A stretch of DNA of 64,000 bases from CAVUCH01 sp963763095 (GCA_963763095.1 CAVXNR010000021.1:1-64000); one strand, 5' to 3'. Counted from the stretch's first letter, positions 25,402-35,277 are shown. Numbers and translations are program-made. The notes: generated by a model from the sequence alone, not told the origin.

Positions 25402-27354
25402 TCAGCTGCCCGCTCTGGCGAAGTGGCACCGCTCGAGCAATGCTGTGAATCGCTCGTCAGTTTTGAACGGTTCCCACTTCGGATCGCCGGTGAGGAACAT
25501 GAGATTGACGTCGCGCGCCTCAAACGCGCGGTTCAGCCAGTCGAACACGGCGTCACGGTCGCCGAGTCCTGCATGCACCAGCGCGAACGCGTAAGGCGGC
25601 ACATACCGTTCGCGTGCCAACTCGGACAGCGCGTGCAACGCTTCCCGCGCTTCGACGGTCCGACCAAGGCTGGCCATGATGTATCCGCGGAGCGAAATGG
25701 TTTTGCTGTTCTCGCCGCCTGAGAACCTGGCCGCGTCGGTCAACGTTTCCAGCGCGACGTCGGTTTCGCCGGTCTGCGCATACGCCTGCGCCAACTGCAT
25801 GTGGCCGATCCAGAACCTCGAGTCCACAAGAGTCGCGCGTTTGGAGTACTTCATGGCGGCCGTGTAATCACGTGCCTGATAGGCAACCTGGGCGGACAGC
25901 GCATAGGTCATTGGTGACAATGGGTCCAGTGTGCGCGTCTGCACCATCGCCAATTCCGCCTCGGAATGCGCACCCATCTGCGACAGAACGTGACCGAGCG
26001 TGCGATGCGCGGCCACATGGCTCGCGTCGAGCGTTATCGCCCGGCGAAACGCCGATTCGGCTTCCTTCCAATCCCAGTCGAGCAGCCAGTGTACGTAGCC
26101 GGCCGCGAACTGTGCCTCCGGCAGCTCAGCGTTCGCACGCACGGCGTTCGTGGCCGCTTGGCGGGCGCGTTGCGTGACCTCGCGCGGATCCGCATCGCTG
26201 TTGATCGCACTGGCGGCATACGTGAACGACAGCCCGGCCCACGCCAAGGCATAGTCTGGATCCAGCGTGACGGCTTGCTGGTAGAACTGAATCGCACGCG
26301 TTACGGATTCACGATTGCGCTGGTTCTCGAAATAACGGGCGTGCAGGTACGCGTCGTACGCGGCGGCGTCTGCGGTCTGTCGGCGATCGAGCCTGGCCAG
26401 GCGTTCCGGCGCAACCTCCAGACTCACGCGCCCGGCGATCGCCATGCTCACCTCCCGCTGCAGCCCGCGGAGCTCGGTCCTGGCCCGGTCGTAAGCGGCC
26501 GACCAGATCTCCGCGCCGTCTTCCGCGCGAACAAGTGCCGTGGTGATGCGGACGCGATCGTCTTCGGCAGCGACTCGGCCTTGGACGACGTAGGTCACGC
26601 CGAGGGCATCTGCTAGATCCGTCACTCGCGGCGACGCGCGTTGCGCGGCTTCCACCGAACTCCGTGCAATCACCCGCAAGTGCGTGGGATCGATCTGGCT
26701 GAGCGATGCAATGGTGTCGTCGCTGATCCCCTCGACAACGTACTGGTCTTTCCCGCCTCGCTCGGAAGAAGAAAACGGCAGGACGGCGATGGTAACCGCC
26801 TGCGACGGTGGACTCGACGCCGATCGGTGCAAGAACATTGCTGCGATAACGGCGACGAGCAACATCAGCGCAGCGGCACTTCCTGTCTTCGTCTGCCACG
26901 GCGGAATCGCGCGTATCGACGCGTCATCGTCGGACACGGGGGCCGCCACGGGAGTCTGAGATCTCTCAGGCGTGCTGGCCGCCAGCCTCTGATCATCGTC
27001 ACCTTTGGGGTGCACCGCTTCCACGGAAGCTGCGAATCGATAACCTTTGGCAGGCACGGTTTCGATGTAGCGGGGCGAGTCGGCGGAGTCTCGAAGTGCC
27101 GCACGGACTTTCCAGACCACCGTAGTGACACCTGTGTCCACGTCAACGAAAACGTCACGCCCCCAGAGACGCTCGATGATCTCCTGGCGGGTCACCAATT
27201 CGCCGCGCCGTTCCACCAACAGGATGAGGAGATCCATCGGCCGGCGCTCGAGCCGAATGGCTCGACCTTGGCGACGCAGCTGGTAGGCTCGCACGTCGAG
27301 CTCGAACGGACCGAACCGCCAATTCGGAGGTGAGACGGGCGGAGAGGATTGCAT
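25402..27354 (-). CDS. winged-helix membrane regulator with TPR repeats (CadC-like)
   Basis: About 650 residues from ATG 27354 (MQSSPPVSPPNWRFGPFELD). Residues 10-110 are an OmpR-type winged helix (YQLRRQGRAIRLERRPMDLL, GVTTVVWKVRAALRDSADSP, RYIETVPAKGYRFAASV). A transmembrane helix follows at about 158-178 (AAALMLLVAVIAAMFLH). Next is a FlgO/TolB-N-like domain (TIAVLPFSSSERGGKDQYVV ... YVVQGRVAAEDDRVRITTAL), then seven or more TPRs to the end. It probably senses a periplasmic signal and acts on DNA from the membrane. The divergent lipoprotein gene at 27569 is a candidate target. Confidence 0.85.
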   Translation of the reverse strand: MQSSPPVSPPNWRFGPFELDVRAYQLRRQGRAIRLERRPMDLLILLVERRGELVTRQEIIERLWGRDVFVDVDTGVTTVVWKVRAALRDSADSPRYIETVPAKGYRFAASVEAVHPKGDDDQRLAASTPERSQTPVAAPVSDDDASIRAIPPWQTKTGSAAALMLLVAVIAAMFLHRSASSPPSQAVTIAVLPFSSSERGGKDQYVVEGISDDTIASLSQIDPTHLRVIARSSVEAAQRASPRVTDLADALGVTYVVQGRVAAEDDRVRITTALVRAEDGAEIWSAAYDRARTELRGLQREVSMAIAGRVSLEVAPERLARLDRRQTADAAAYDAYLHARYFENQRNRESVTRAIQFYQQAVTLDPDYALAWAGLSFTYAASAINSDADPREVTQRARQAATNAVRANAELPEAQFAAGYVHWLLDWDWKEAESAFRRAITLDASHVAAHRTLGHVLSQMGAHSEAELAMVQTRTLDPLSPMTYALSAQVAYQARDYTAAMKYSKRATLVDSRFWIGHMQLAQAYAQTGETDVALETLTDAARFSGGENSKTISLRGYIMASLGRTVEAREALHALSELARERYVPPYAFALVHAGLGDRDAVFDWLNRAFEARDVNLMFLTGDPKWEPFKTDERFTALLERCHFARAGS

Positions 27355-27568
27355 GCGAATGCCCAGATACGATGCCACATGCAATGCCTCGCGCCGAGTT
27401 CAGAGCAGAGGCTGGGCCACTCTCGCTGGTGCAACTCCTTTCGGCTGTGTCGCTTGCGAGAAGACAAAAACTTCAGGGGGTATTGACGATACCTCCATGG
27501 ACCGAGGCGGGCCCCGCTGCGCAGAATGGGGCGCCAGTTCGAAATCGGTTCGTCCATCAGGAGGTCAC

Positions 27569-28072
27569 ATGCGTTACCTGTTACTCGGAGTTTGTCTCGT
27601 CACTGCGGCGTGCGGTCAGTCGCCATCCGCACCTTCGTCGTTGCCACATCTCCCTCTTGCTTCCGGATCCGCCAGCGCCGTCGCCGGATCGAACCTGCCG
27701 TTCAAGGGTGCATTCAGCGCCGAGGAAACGGTCGACAAGCCGCCGCTCCCGCCGCTCCACAATCTGAGCGGCGGGGGAAATGCGACGCATCTTGGCTTAT
27801 TCACGATCACGTCCAGGTTCAATGTCACGCCGCCCAGCGCGACGGGAACCGCCACATGGACGGCATCGAACGGCGATCAGTTGTCGACGAGCACGGCGGG
27901 GATCGTGGTTATCGCCGTCCCGGAAGGGGCCATTACTGAGACCCATACGATCACCGGCGGCACCGGTCGGTTCGCGGGCGCTTCGGGAACGCTCATCGTC
28001 GAGCGCGTTCTCAATCTTCTGAGCTTGAAGTCAACCGCAACAGTGAGCGGAAGCCTGACACTGGACAGGTAA
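27569..28072 (+). CDS. lipoprotein with GNATHLG/TGGTGRF domain
   Basis: 167 residues from ATG 27569, preceded by GGAGGTCAC. Lipobox LVTAAC (Cys 16) predicts a lipid anchor. The mature domain reads GGGNATHLGLFTITSRF, ATWTASNGDQLST, TETHTITGGTGRFAGASG and ends in a beta strand. The same order appears in the lipoprotein at 59057-59608, so the two are paralogs. The domain is common in secreted proteins of soil bacteria; its role is unknown. A dyad GGTAT-N5-ATACC lies about 95 bases upstream and could be an operator. Confidence 0.75.
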   Translation: MRYLLLGVCLVTAACGQSPSAPSSLPHLPLASGSASAVAGSNLPFKGAFSAEETVDKPPLPPLHNLSGGGNATHLGLFTITSRFNVTPPSATGTATWTASNGDQLSTSTAGIVVIAVPEGAITETHTITGGTGRFAGASGTLIVERVLNLLSLKSTATVSGSLTLDR

Positions 28073-28840
28073 TCGAGGGGCTCACGCGAGCCAGTGGTCG
28101 CGGAGTGGATTCCGCCCGATTCATTACGGCGGCACGGGTGTCGCAGGAGAATCGGTCCAGGACGAATCCCGCAGTCCAAGGGACGTCGAGCGGTTCCGGA
28201 TGGACCTCCACTACCGCCATGCCAGCTCCACTGGTCCGCTTCGATCGTCGAGGACCACCACGAAATAGTAGCCGCGACTGAGAGTCTGTCCAGGGGGAAC
28301 ACGGAGGGGAACAGGGCCCGACGCGGGGTGTTCCCCTTCTCGGCGAAAGGACGCCGCTAACGGATTCGAGGCAACCGGTGTTCTCGTGAATCGGCCGGCC
28401 ACTGCAAGTGGTTGTGCGAAAGCGCTTTTCTCGCCCCGACCATGCGGTCGGCGTCTCTTGCCGACCGCTCGACTTCGCCGCGGTCATCGCCGCGCCTGCA
28501 GGTTGACCGTGGCGTGAGGCGACCACGAGATTTGACCGCGTCTGCGATCATGCCCGCGGCCTCACTCGAACAGTGGTAACGGTGTGCTGATGAGCAACCC
28601 GGTGCGGTCCTCCTTCGCGCTTCGCGCTACGGAGGACACCATCCTTCGCTGAGTCGTGGAACTCGCTACGGATGGCTCGCCATCCGTAGCTCGCCCGGAG
28701 GGCGAGCGAAGGATGGTGGCCCAGATTTTCCCCAGATGGAACCGCTTGGAGCATTGGTTCGAACTGGCCGAAGCGTTCCGCATCGCCGCATAGTCAGTTC
28801 GCTCAATGATTACAATTGTCATGTTGCCGCGTGACAGCGC
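28073..28840. other. 768-bp stretch without a convincing gene; palindromes
   Basis: Several short frames cross this stretch on both strands but none has a ribosome site, family similarity or consistent codon use. The right part (about 28600-28720) is packed with overlapping inverted repeats built from CTTCGCGCTTCGCGCTACGG and ATCCTTCGCTxAG-type units. It looks like an intergenic repeat island. Confidence 0.5.
28680..28716. repeat. palindrome, CCGTAGCTCGC type, copy 2
   Basis: CCATCCGTAGCTCGCCC and GGGCGAGCGAAGGATGG face each other around 3 bases. Arms and order match copy 1 at 25151-25192. A third, looser inverted pair (ATCCTTCGCT ... CTCGCTACGGAT) lies just upstream at about 28640-28672. 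Confidence 0.6.
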
Positions 28841-29221
28841 CTAGTTGAATGTCACCACGTGGCTGTGCGGGTCGCTCCCGCCCGAATGGGGGTTGCTGGA
28901 CGACGTCGCGGACACTCGCGACTGTGCCGCGATTTGAGTTACCTCGGCGCCCGAAAGGGTCACGGTGTGCGAATGCCGCGAGTTGGAGATGTCCAGGGTG
29001 AGCGCTCCGCCCGCACTGAGCTGGGCCGCGGTAATCACGGCAACGTGTGGATCCGGATGATTATCGGCCACCGCACCAGCAACATTGCCGGAACTGGTTG
29101 GCGTCGGGGTTGGGCTGCTGGGGCTGCTCGAGCCACCGCCGCAACCAACGGTGACGGCAGCACCGCCAAGCAGAGTGAGCGCGGTGGCGACAAATTCACG
29201 ACGATGAAGCAGCGCGGACAT
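28841..29221 (-). CDS. His-rich lipoprotein with Tat-like signal
   Basis: 126 residues from ATG 29221 (GGGAG ribosome site). The start MSALLHRREFVATALTLLGG has a twin-arginine-like RREF motif and runs into a lipobox VTVGCGGG. A Ser/Pro/Thr linker follows (SSSPSSPTPTPTSSG). The mature part is His-rich with two similar halves: SRHSHTVTLSGAEVTQIA and SGGSDPHSHVVTFN. The paired HSHTVTL/HSHVVTF strands could bind a metal. Known function: none. Confidence 0.65.
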   Translation of the reverse strand: MSALLHRREFVATALTLLGGAAVTVGCGGGSSSPSSPTPTPTSSGNVAGAVADNHPDPHVAVITAAQLSAGGALTLDISNSRHSHTVTLSGAEVTQIAAQSRVSATSSSNPHSGGSDPHSHVVTFN

Positions 29222-29431
29222 GACTGAACTCCCTGAGTTGATTCGCCGTGGCAATTGACGCCCAGGACGGTCTCACGGAGAGGTGACCGTCGGGCAGACG
29301 CTTAGGCTTCTCGACCTACTCTTTAAGGGTGTGGGGTCGAGGCTGTGTCAGTGAAAGCGCACGAGACCCAGTGCCTATGGCGTTGACCGGCGCTCCACCA
29401 TCGATGTCGCGCCGGCCCATGACGTGACGGG

Positions 29432-29918
29432 TTAGCGCCCGTGGATCCGTTGGTGAACACTGGTGATCACCACCGCCGTGGGCACCATGACCGCCGCCCG
29501 GATTTCACGGCCGTTGTCGACGACCACCAACCGCTCTTCGACCAGAGCACCGGATGGTGCCTGGAACCGAATGATGCCTGTGCAGTCGGGGTTCACTTCA
29601 TACGTGCCGAAACTCTGCGAATCGGGATTCGCTCCGGCGATCGAGCCCTTCAGGTTGGAGACCTGGCTAAAGTTCCCCTCGCCGTCGTAGGTGCGATGGA
29701 CGATACCGATGACCGACTCGATCGGTCCTCCGGGGACTCCGGGCGCGGGCCTGGTGCCTTGAATCTGAATGCCGTAGTCGCCGCGCACCGTGGCCTCGTT
29801 GCACGGTTTCCACGCGCCCGCGCTCGTCGTCCTGACCATCGGCGCTCATGACCCGCGCACCGCCTATCGCCACCGCCACTGTGGCGGCGGCTGTCACTGC
29901 CCAACCCATGCGTCGCAT
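29432..29918 (-). pseudogene. secreted protein of unknown function, frameshifted
   Basis: A signal peptide with a GGAGG ribosome site starts at ATG 29918 (MRRMGWAVTAAATVAVAIGG). It leads out of frame near 29825 into a coherent 130-residue body ending at 29432: AWKPCNEATVRGDYGIQIQG, VHRTYDGEGNFSQVSNLKG, FGTYEVNPDCTGIIRFQAP. The body pattern (RGxYGxQ..G, DGxG.F, GTYxVNPDCTG) is common in exported soil-bacterial proteins. One base change would restore a single 160-residue protein, so this may be a sequence error. Confidence 0.6.
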
Positions 29919-30036
29919 ATGCCCTCCTTCGAAGCGCCCTGAGCAGATCGCTCAGTGGTGCGCTGCCCTACACAGGCGGAATCCGAAGGAAGAAAGTGCA
30001 AGCTACCCCTTCTCTTGCCCGGTAGACTTGTCGGGA

Positions 30037-30614
30037 GTGACCAAGGATGTCGCGGATCTGACCGGCTTGCTGCAAGCCTGGGGCCGTGGGGACGCGAAGG
30101 CTCTGGAACAGCTCGCCCCGCTCGTGCACCTCGAACTTCGCGGCGTGGCAAGGCGGATGCTGTCGCGCGAGCGTCAGACCGATGGGTGGCAGCCGACAGA
30201 CCTCGTGCAGGAGTCCTACGTTCGGCTCCTCGACTGGCGGGTCGTCCGCTGGCAGAACCGGGCCCACTTCTTCGCGACCACGGCCAGGATGATGCGCCGG
30301 GTACTGCGTGGACGCCGCTCGTGCCCGACGCGCCGCAAAGCGTGGTGGCGGCGTGGACGCCGCCTCGCTCGACGGCATGGACCTCGCGGCGCCAGAACTG
30401 CTCGTGGACGTCGTCGCGCTCGAAGATGCGTTGACGGCCCTCGCGGCGGTGGACCCCAGGCCCAGCCAGGTGGTTGAGTTGCGCTTCTTCGGCGGTTTCA
30501 GCGTCGAAGAGACAGCCGAGGCGCTCGGCGTGTCGGTCCGCACCGTGATCAATGATTGGAACACGCGCGCGCGCGTGGCTCCGTCACGAGCTCACAGCTC
30601 GAGACGCCGTATGA
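30037..30614 (+). CDS. ECF-type sigma factor, two frameshifts
   Basis: From GTG 30037: VTKDVADLTGLLQAWGRGDA, HLELRGVARRMLSRERQ, WQPTDLVQESYVRLLD (region 2) and FFATTARMMRRVL. One extra base near 30305 moves the frame; it continues VDAARARRAAKRGGG, ALEDALTALAAVDPRPSQVV, ELRFFGGFSVEETAEALGVS (region 4). A lost base in a CG run near 30575 moves it again to TGA 30612-30614. This is the acidobacterial ECF group that stands before Ser/Thr kinases. Its stop overlaps the kinase ATG (ATGA), so translation is coupled. As written, region 4 reads in frame into the kinase. Confidence 0.82.
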
Positions 30615-33486
30615 GCACCGACCGATGGCAGCTGCTGTCCGAGTGGCACAATGCCTGGCTCGTCGCCGGTGCCGACGAACGCGACAGTCTGCGGCGTCAA
30701 TTCGTCGAAGGCCATCCGGACTTAGCCGCGCAAGCTAACGCGCTGGCGTCGGCTAGCGCGGGGCTGCGGGGCTTCCTCGAAACGCCTGCGCTCGCGCTCG
30801 CGGCCCGCGATCTCGCCCAGGATGACCCGCTGCTGGACGTCGATACGCTTGTCGGACCGTATCGAATTGTCGGCTTGATGGCGCGCGGGGGCATGGGCGA
30901 CGTCTACCGCGCGACGGACGTGCGGCTGCAACGGGACGTCGCTCTGAAGCTTCTGGCCCACGCCGGCACGGACGACACTCAGCGCATCGAACGGTTCCTG
31001 CAGGAGGCACGCGTCACCGCCGCGCTCGACCACGCAAACATCGTCAAGGTCTTCGATGTCGGCGTCATCGATGGACGGCCGTACCTGGTCGCCGAGCTCC
31101 TCGACGGCGAGACCCTGCGTGTACGGCTCGGGCGCGGCCCGCTGGCGGCGGAGGAGGCCACACGAATCGCCGGCCACGTGGCCGCCGGTCTTGTTGTCGC
31201 GCATGCGGCCGGCCTGGTGCACCGCGATTTGAAACCGGACAATGTCTTTCTGACGCGATCGGGCGTGACCAAGATTCTCGATTTCGGGATCGCCAAACTG
31301 ACGGACGGCCCGGCCATGGCCGACGGTCTCGCGACCTTGACGGGCGTACTGCTCGGGACGGCCGGCTACCTGGCGCCGGAACAGATCCGCGGAGACGCCG
31401 TCGACGGCCGGACGGATCTCTTCGCGCTGGGATCGATGCTGTTCGAGATGTCGACAGGCCAGCGTGCGTTCGCGCGCGAGCACACCATCGACACGCTCCA
31501 CGCCATCCTGCACGATGACCCACCCGATCTCTTGCAGGCGGCCGGGGTGTCGCCCGACCTCACCGCCATTGTGATGCGTCTGCTTGAAAAGACGCCTGCC
31601 GCGCGTTTTCAATCGGCCGCCGACTTGGAGCGGGCACTGGCACACATCGCTCGGACACCCGCCGCGCCTTCGGTCCCGAAGACATCGGCTCGCCGTCTGG
31701 TGACCGCTCGACTGCCGCGCCTCGGCTGGATTGTTGCCGCAGCCCTCGCGCTGACGTTGGGGGGAACGATGCTGCTCAACCGTCGTGGCGCGACGCCGGC
31801 GGTGCCCGAGCTCGTTGAGTTTCCAATTCTCCCTCCCGAGGGCTCGAGCCACACGAACCTGGCAGTCGACTTCAACGTGTCTCCCGACGGCCGACACGTC
31901 GCGTTCATCGCGAATTCGAAAGCCGGGTCGTCGCTTTGCGTACGGTCGCTGGCCTCGGTTGATGTACGGACGATTGGTGGCACGGATGGCGCGCGCAATC
32001 CATTCTGGAGCCCGGACAGCCAGTCGATAGGTTTCTTTGTGGGCAATCAGTTGAAAACGGTGAAGGCGAGCGGGGACGCAGCGGTCGTGCCGTTGACATC
32101 CGTGTCCATGCCCGAGGGCTGGGAGAGCTCTGGGATGGCCCCAGCCGGGTCGTGGAACCGCCAGGACATCGTCGTCTTCGGGCCGTCCAGCGACGGCAAC
32201 CTGTATCAAATCGATGTGAAGCGAGGCGGAATGGCGAGGCCGGTCACGACGCCGGTGACGACGCGTGCGACGTCCCTACATCGGCGGCCCTCGTTCCTTT
32301 CGGACGGTCAGCGTTTCCTGTACGTCGGCGGTCTTGGGACGAAAAACGAGCTGCGGGTGGGATCGCTGACGACGCCGGACACGGTGGTAATTGGAACGTT
32401 CGAATCACCCGTCTCCTACGCTGAGGGACACGTGTTCTTCACGCGTGGCGGGAACGTGATGGCGCAGTCCTTCAATGAGGAAACGCTCCGTCTGGAAGGC
32501 GATCCCGTACCCCTTCGAGCACAACTCAGAACTGACATGCCGGGGAATCGCGGGTTCTCGGTCTCCACGAACGGCCGACTCGTGTTCCTGCGAGCGCCAA
32601 AAACGAAACCGCAGCTGACCTGGGTGGACCGTAGCGGGCGACCTGTGGGAGTCGTTGGCGCCGCGGAATTTTCCGGCGGCAGTCTCGACGTGAGCCCGGA
32701 CGGTCAGCAACTGGCCCTTTCCAAACCTGTCCGCGACGGCGAAGGGCAGAACGATATCTGGCTGATCGACCTGGCGACGGGAGGAGCGACGCCTCTGACG
32801 GATGACCACGCGGGTGACTATGACCCCACGTGGTCGCCAGACGGAAACTACATTGTCTTCAACTCAGGCCGACTGGGTGGCCAGAGTCTGTTTCTGCGCG
32901 CCTCCGATGGCAGTGGGGTGGACGTCCCTCTTGCGAAGTTTGAAGAGTCCGAGTCCAACAGGTTCATGGTCGCCTCCTGGTCGCGCGCCGACGTCCTGAT
33001 CTTCAACGTCCTCAACAAGAACGGAGATATGGATCTGTGGACACTGTCCATGTCCGGAGACCGGACGCGCCGGGTCTTTGTGAGCTCGAAACAGAACGAA
33101 CTCAATGGCGCCTTCTCGCCAGACGGCCGTTGGGTCGCCTATCAGTCCAACACGTCGGGCCGTTACGAAATCGTCGTCCGGCCGTTTCCGGACAAGGATC
33201 CGTGCCGCGAACGATCTCACGTGATGGCGGGAGGTATCCCCGCTGGCGAGGAGACGGCAAGGAGCTTTTGTTCGTGTCGCCCGCCGGGACGATGATGGCC
33301 GCTGGCTTTGACCCGACGAACGGCGTGTCCCAAGGCGTGCCTCAACCGTTGTTCGCCACACAGATCAGGGTCGGCGACAGCCGACCGTACACAGTCGACA
33401 AGTCCGGTCAGCGCTTTCTTCTGAAGGTCGGTCCGGAGCCGCAGATGGTCGCCGTCATGGATTGGCGTACGTTGCTCGACCGGTGA
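30611..33486 (+). CDS. membrane Ser/Thr protein kinase with PD40 propeller, one frameshift
   Basis: About 958 codons from ATG 30611. The kinase domain (about 85-355) is complete: glycine loop LMARGGMGDVYRATD, lysine in VALKLLAH, HRDLKPDN catalytic loop, DFGIAKL, and APEQIRGD. A transmembrane helix follows (LGWIVAAALALTLGGTMLL, about 378). The periplasmic part is a PD40 propeller (FNVSPDGRHVAFIA, WSPDSQSIGFF, TWSPDGNYIVFN, FSPDGRWVAYQS). The frame breaks near 33200 and continues in another frame: VPRTISRDGGRYPRW, GKELLFVSPAGTMMAAGFD, MDWRTLLDR. Coupled to the sigma factor upstream; likely signals from outside to gene expression. Confidence 0.87.
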
Positions 33487-33886
33487 ACGACACGAAACAG
33501 GGCTGCAGAAGGACGCGACCGATGGCCCGCCACGCACCAAGACTTCGAGGCGTCGCTCAAAAGGCGTCGTTCGTCGCCGACGCTAACGTCCTCTCCGCCG
33601 TCATCGGTGGACGTGCCGACTTGGCGGAAGAACGCTGCAACCCGGGTAGCGGCGGTTGCAGGGCCCGACGCTCTCCCGGGTGCTCCTGCCACGCATCGGG
33701 ATCAACGCGTCGATACACGATGCGCCGTCCGGCAGCGAACGAAGGAGGTGGAGCGGTCGCCCCGGAGTCCGAGACTTCTCAGCCGCTGCGCAACGGACGA
33801 ACCCAAAGCCGCCACCAACAAGTCACAGCGGTTCGATCTGCGAAGTCGGGGGCGATTTCGGTCGTTTAGAATCAATAACTTGGAGT
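33487..33886. other. 400-bp stretch without a gene
   Basis: No frame here has a family match or ribosome site. One plus-strand frame ends in VDLTGIEPVTS, which is only the antisense of the tRNA T-loop. Confidence 0.55.
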
Positions 33887-33962
33887 TGGTGGACCTGACC
33901 GGGATCGAACCGGTGACCTCCTGAATGCCATTCAGGCGCGCTCCCAACTGCGCTACAGGCCC
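33887..33962 (-). tRNA. tRNA-Ala (anticodon GGC)
   Basis: 76 bases including an encoded CCA. The cloverleaf is complete: acceptor GGGCCTG pairs with CAGGTCC (one G-U), D stem GCGC/GCGC, anticodon stem CCTGA/TCAGG around the loop ATGGCAT with anticodon GGC, and T arm ACCGG-TTCGATC-CCGGT. Discriminator base A fits tRNA-Ala. The G-U here is the third pair (G3-T70), the identity element of tRNA-Ala. Confidence 0.96.
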
Positions 33963-34143
33963 ATGCGGGGAAAATTGATATTACCAGCCCCGTCGAAAGG
34001 CCGTCAACGCCGAGCCGGGGCCCGGCGCCGCCATCTTCACGCCGTCTAACCCTTTGTCTCGGTGGCGGAAGCGGCGCTGTGGGCCGGCGGAAGGTGGACA
34101 CGGCTGGGCGGCCTTCGTCGTGGTCCTGCGGTCTCACATCGCG

Positions 34144-35277
34144 TCACCGGTCGACGTCCGTCAGGGATCCGGCGGCGAACAGACGTGCGATCTGAGACTC
34201 GTCCATCCCGCGCGCGAGCGCGAGCACAAGGACCAGACGGGCCTTGAGGGGATCCAGGTCACCCGCCGTCAGGATCGGCAGCGCGCCGAACGCGTCCGGC
34301 CGCGGGACCGTGCCGGCGCCGGTGCGCGACGCAATCACCACCGGCATGCCGGCGCCCGCCGCCCGACGAACCGCGTCTGCCTGCGACGGCGTGAGCGCCC
34401 CCGCCCCGGCGCCGGCCAGCACGATCCCTCGTGCGCCCTGCGCGACGGCGGCATCGATCAGATCGCCCGCGGCGTCCTGGTACGTCAGCAGGACGTCCAC
34501 CCGCGGCAGCGATGCCCCATCCGGCAGCGCGAGACTCCCGGGGATTGAGATCGGGAGGTGTTTTGAGATCGGGAGGTGTTTCGCATCTTGCCCTGAAACA
34601 CCTCCCGATCTCATTCTCATTTGCACGCGGCCTCGCTTCACGATGCCGAGGCGCTCGGGCTCTGGCGCGTCGAAGGCGTCGACGTTCGTCGCGTGACGCT
34701 TCCGGACGTGGCGGGCAGACAGGATTTGCCCGTCCATCACCACGACCGTGCCGAGCCCGCGCGCCGACCGGTGCCCGGCCACCCGTACCGCGTCGGCCAG
34801 GTTTGCCGGCCCGTCGGCATCTGCCGCTCCCGGGCGCCGCATCGCGCCCACCACAACGATGGGGCGAGAGTCCGAGAGGGTCAGGTACAGAAACCAGGCG
34901 AGCTCCTCGAGCGTGTCGGTGCCGCTCGTCACGACAACGCCGTCGAGCTCACGATCGGCGGCGAGCACCGCCGCGAGGTGGCGCGACAGCCGCGCGCAGT
35001 CGTCCATCGTGAGGACGGCGCTCGGCAGGCTGGCGAACGTCTCTGTCTCGAGCCTGGCGAGACGTTCAGGGTGCGGCAGCCCGGCGACCAGATCCCTGGC
35101 GCTGAGCCGCCCGGTCAGGGCGTTCCCGATCGTGCCGCCCGTCGCGATGACGCGCACGCGCGGCAGTGGACGGGCGGCGTCCGAATTCGGCGGCACGCTC
35201 GCGAGGAGCGCGGCCACGAGCACCGCACACGCGGCAACGCAGGCGCGCCTCCGCGTCCCGGGAGGAGCGGGGATCAC
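34144..35277 (-). CDS. exported L-asparaginase with an in-frame repeat insertion
   Basis: About 377 residues from GTG 35277, which overlaps the stop of the upstream small gene (GTGA). The start TRRRACVAACAVLVAALLAS is a signal peptide, so it acts in the periplasm, converting L-asparagine to aspartate and ammonia. Both catalytic threonine motifs are seen: VIATGGTIGNAL (about 42) and VVVTSGTDTLEELAWF (about 117), plus the tail ILTAGDLDPLKARLVL. Between conserved parts, at about residues 225-243, lies SGQDAKHLPISKHLPIS, encoded by the hairpin repeat at 34547-34612. It replaces a surface linker and keeps the frame. Activity cannot be judged. Confidence 0.85.
   Translation of the reverse strand: MIPAPPGTRRRACVAACAVLVAALLASVPPNSDAARPLPRVRVIATGGTIGNALTGRLSARDLVAGLPHPERLARLETETFASLPSAVLTMDDCARLSRHLAAVLAADRELDGVVVTSGTDTLEELAWFLYLTLSDSRPIVVVGAMRRPGAADADGPANLADAVRVAGHRSARGLGTVVVMDGQILSARHVRKRHATNVDAFDAPEPERLGIVKRGRVQMRMRSGGVSGQDAKHLPISKHLPISIPGSLALPDGASLPRVDVLLTYQDAAGDLIDAAVAQGARGIVLAGAGAGALTPSQADAVRRAAGAGMPVVIASRTGAGTVPRPDAFGALPILTAGDLDPLKARLVLVLALARGMDESQIARLFAAGSLTDVDR
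34547..34612. repeat. inverted and direct repeat inside the asparaginase gene
   Basis: GAGATCGGGAGGTGTTT occurs at 34547-34563 and again at 34565-34581. Its exact reverse complement AAACACCTCCCGATCTC is at 34596-34612, after a 14-base loop. The 17-bp stem is perfect. The 66-bp unit sits within coding sequence and adds about 22 codons. Confidence 0.9.

Noticed and set aside
28357..28551. 64-residue minus-strand frame in the repeat-rich gap
   Set aside because: Arginine-rich, no similarity, no ribosome site.
30722..32209. 495-residue minus-strand frame
   Set aside because: Antisense shadow of the kinase domain.
33607..33924. Plus-strand frame ending in VDLTGIEPVTS
   Set aside because: It is the antisense of the tRNA-Ala T arm, a well-known spurious protein end, with no ribosome site.
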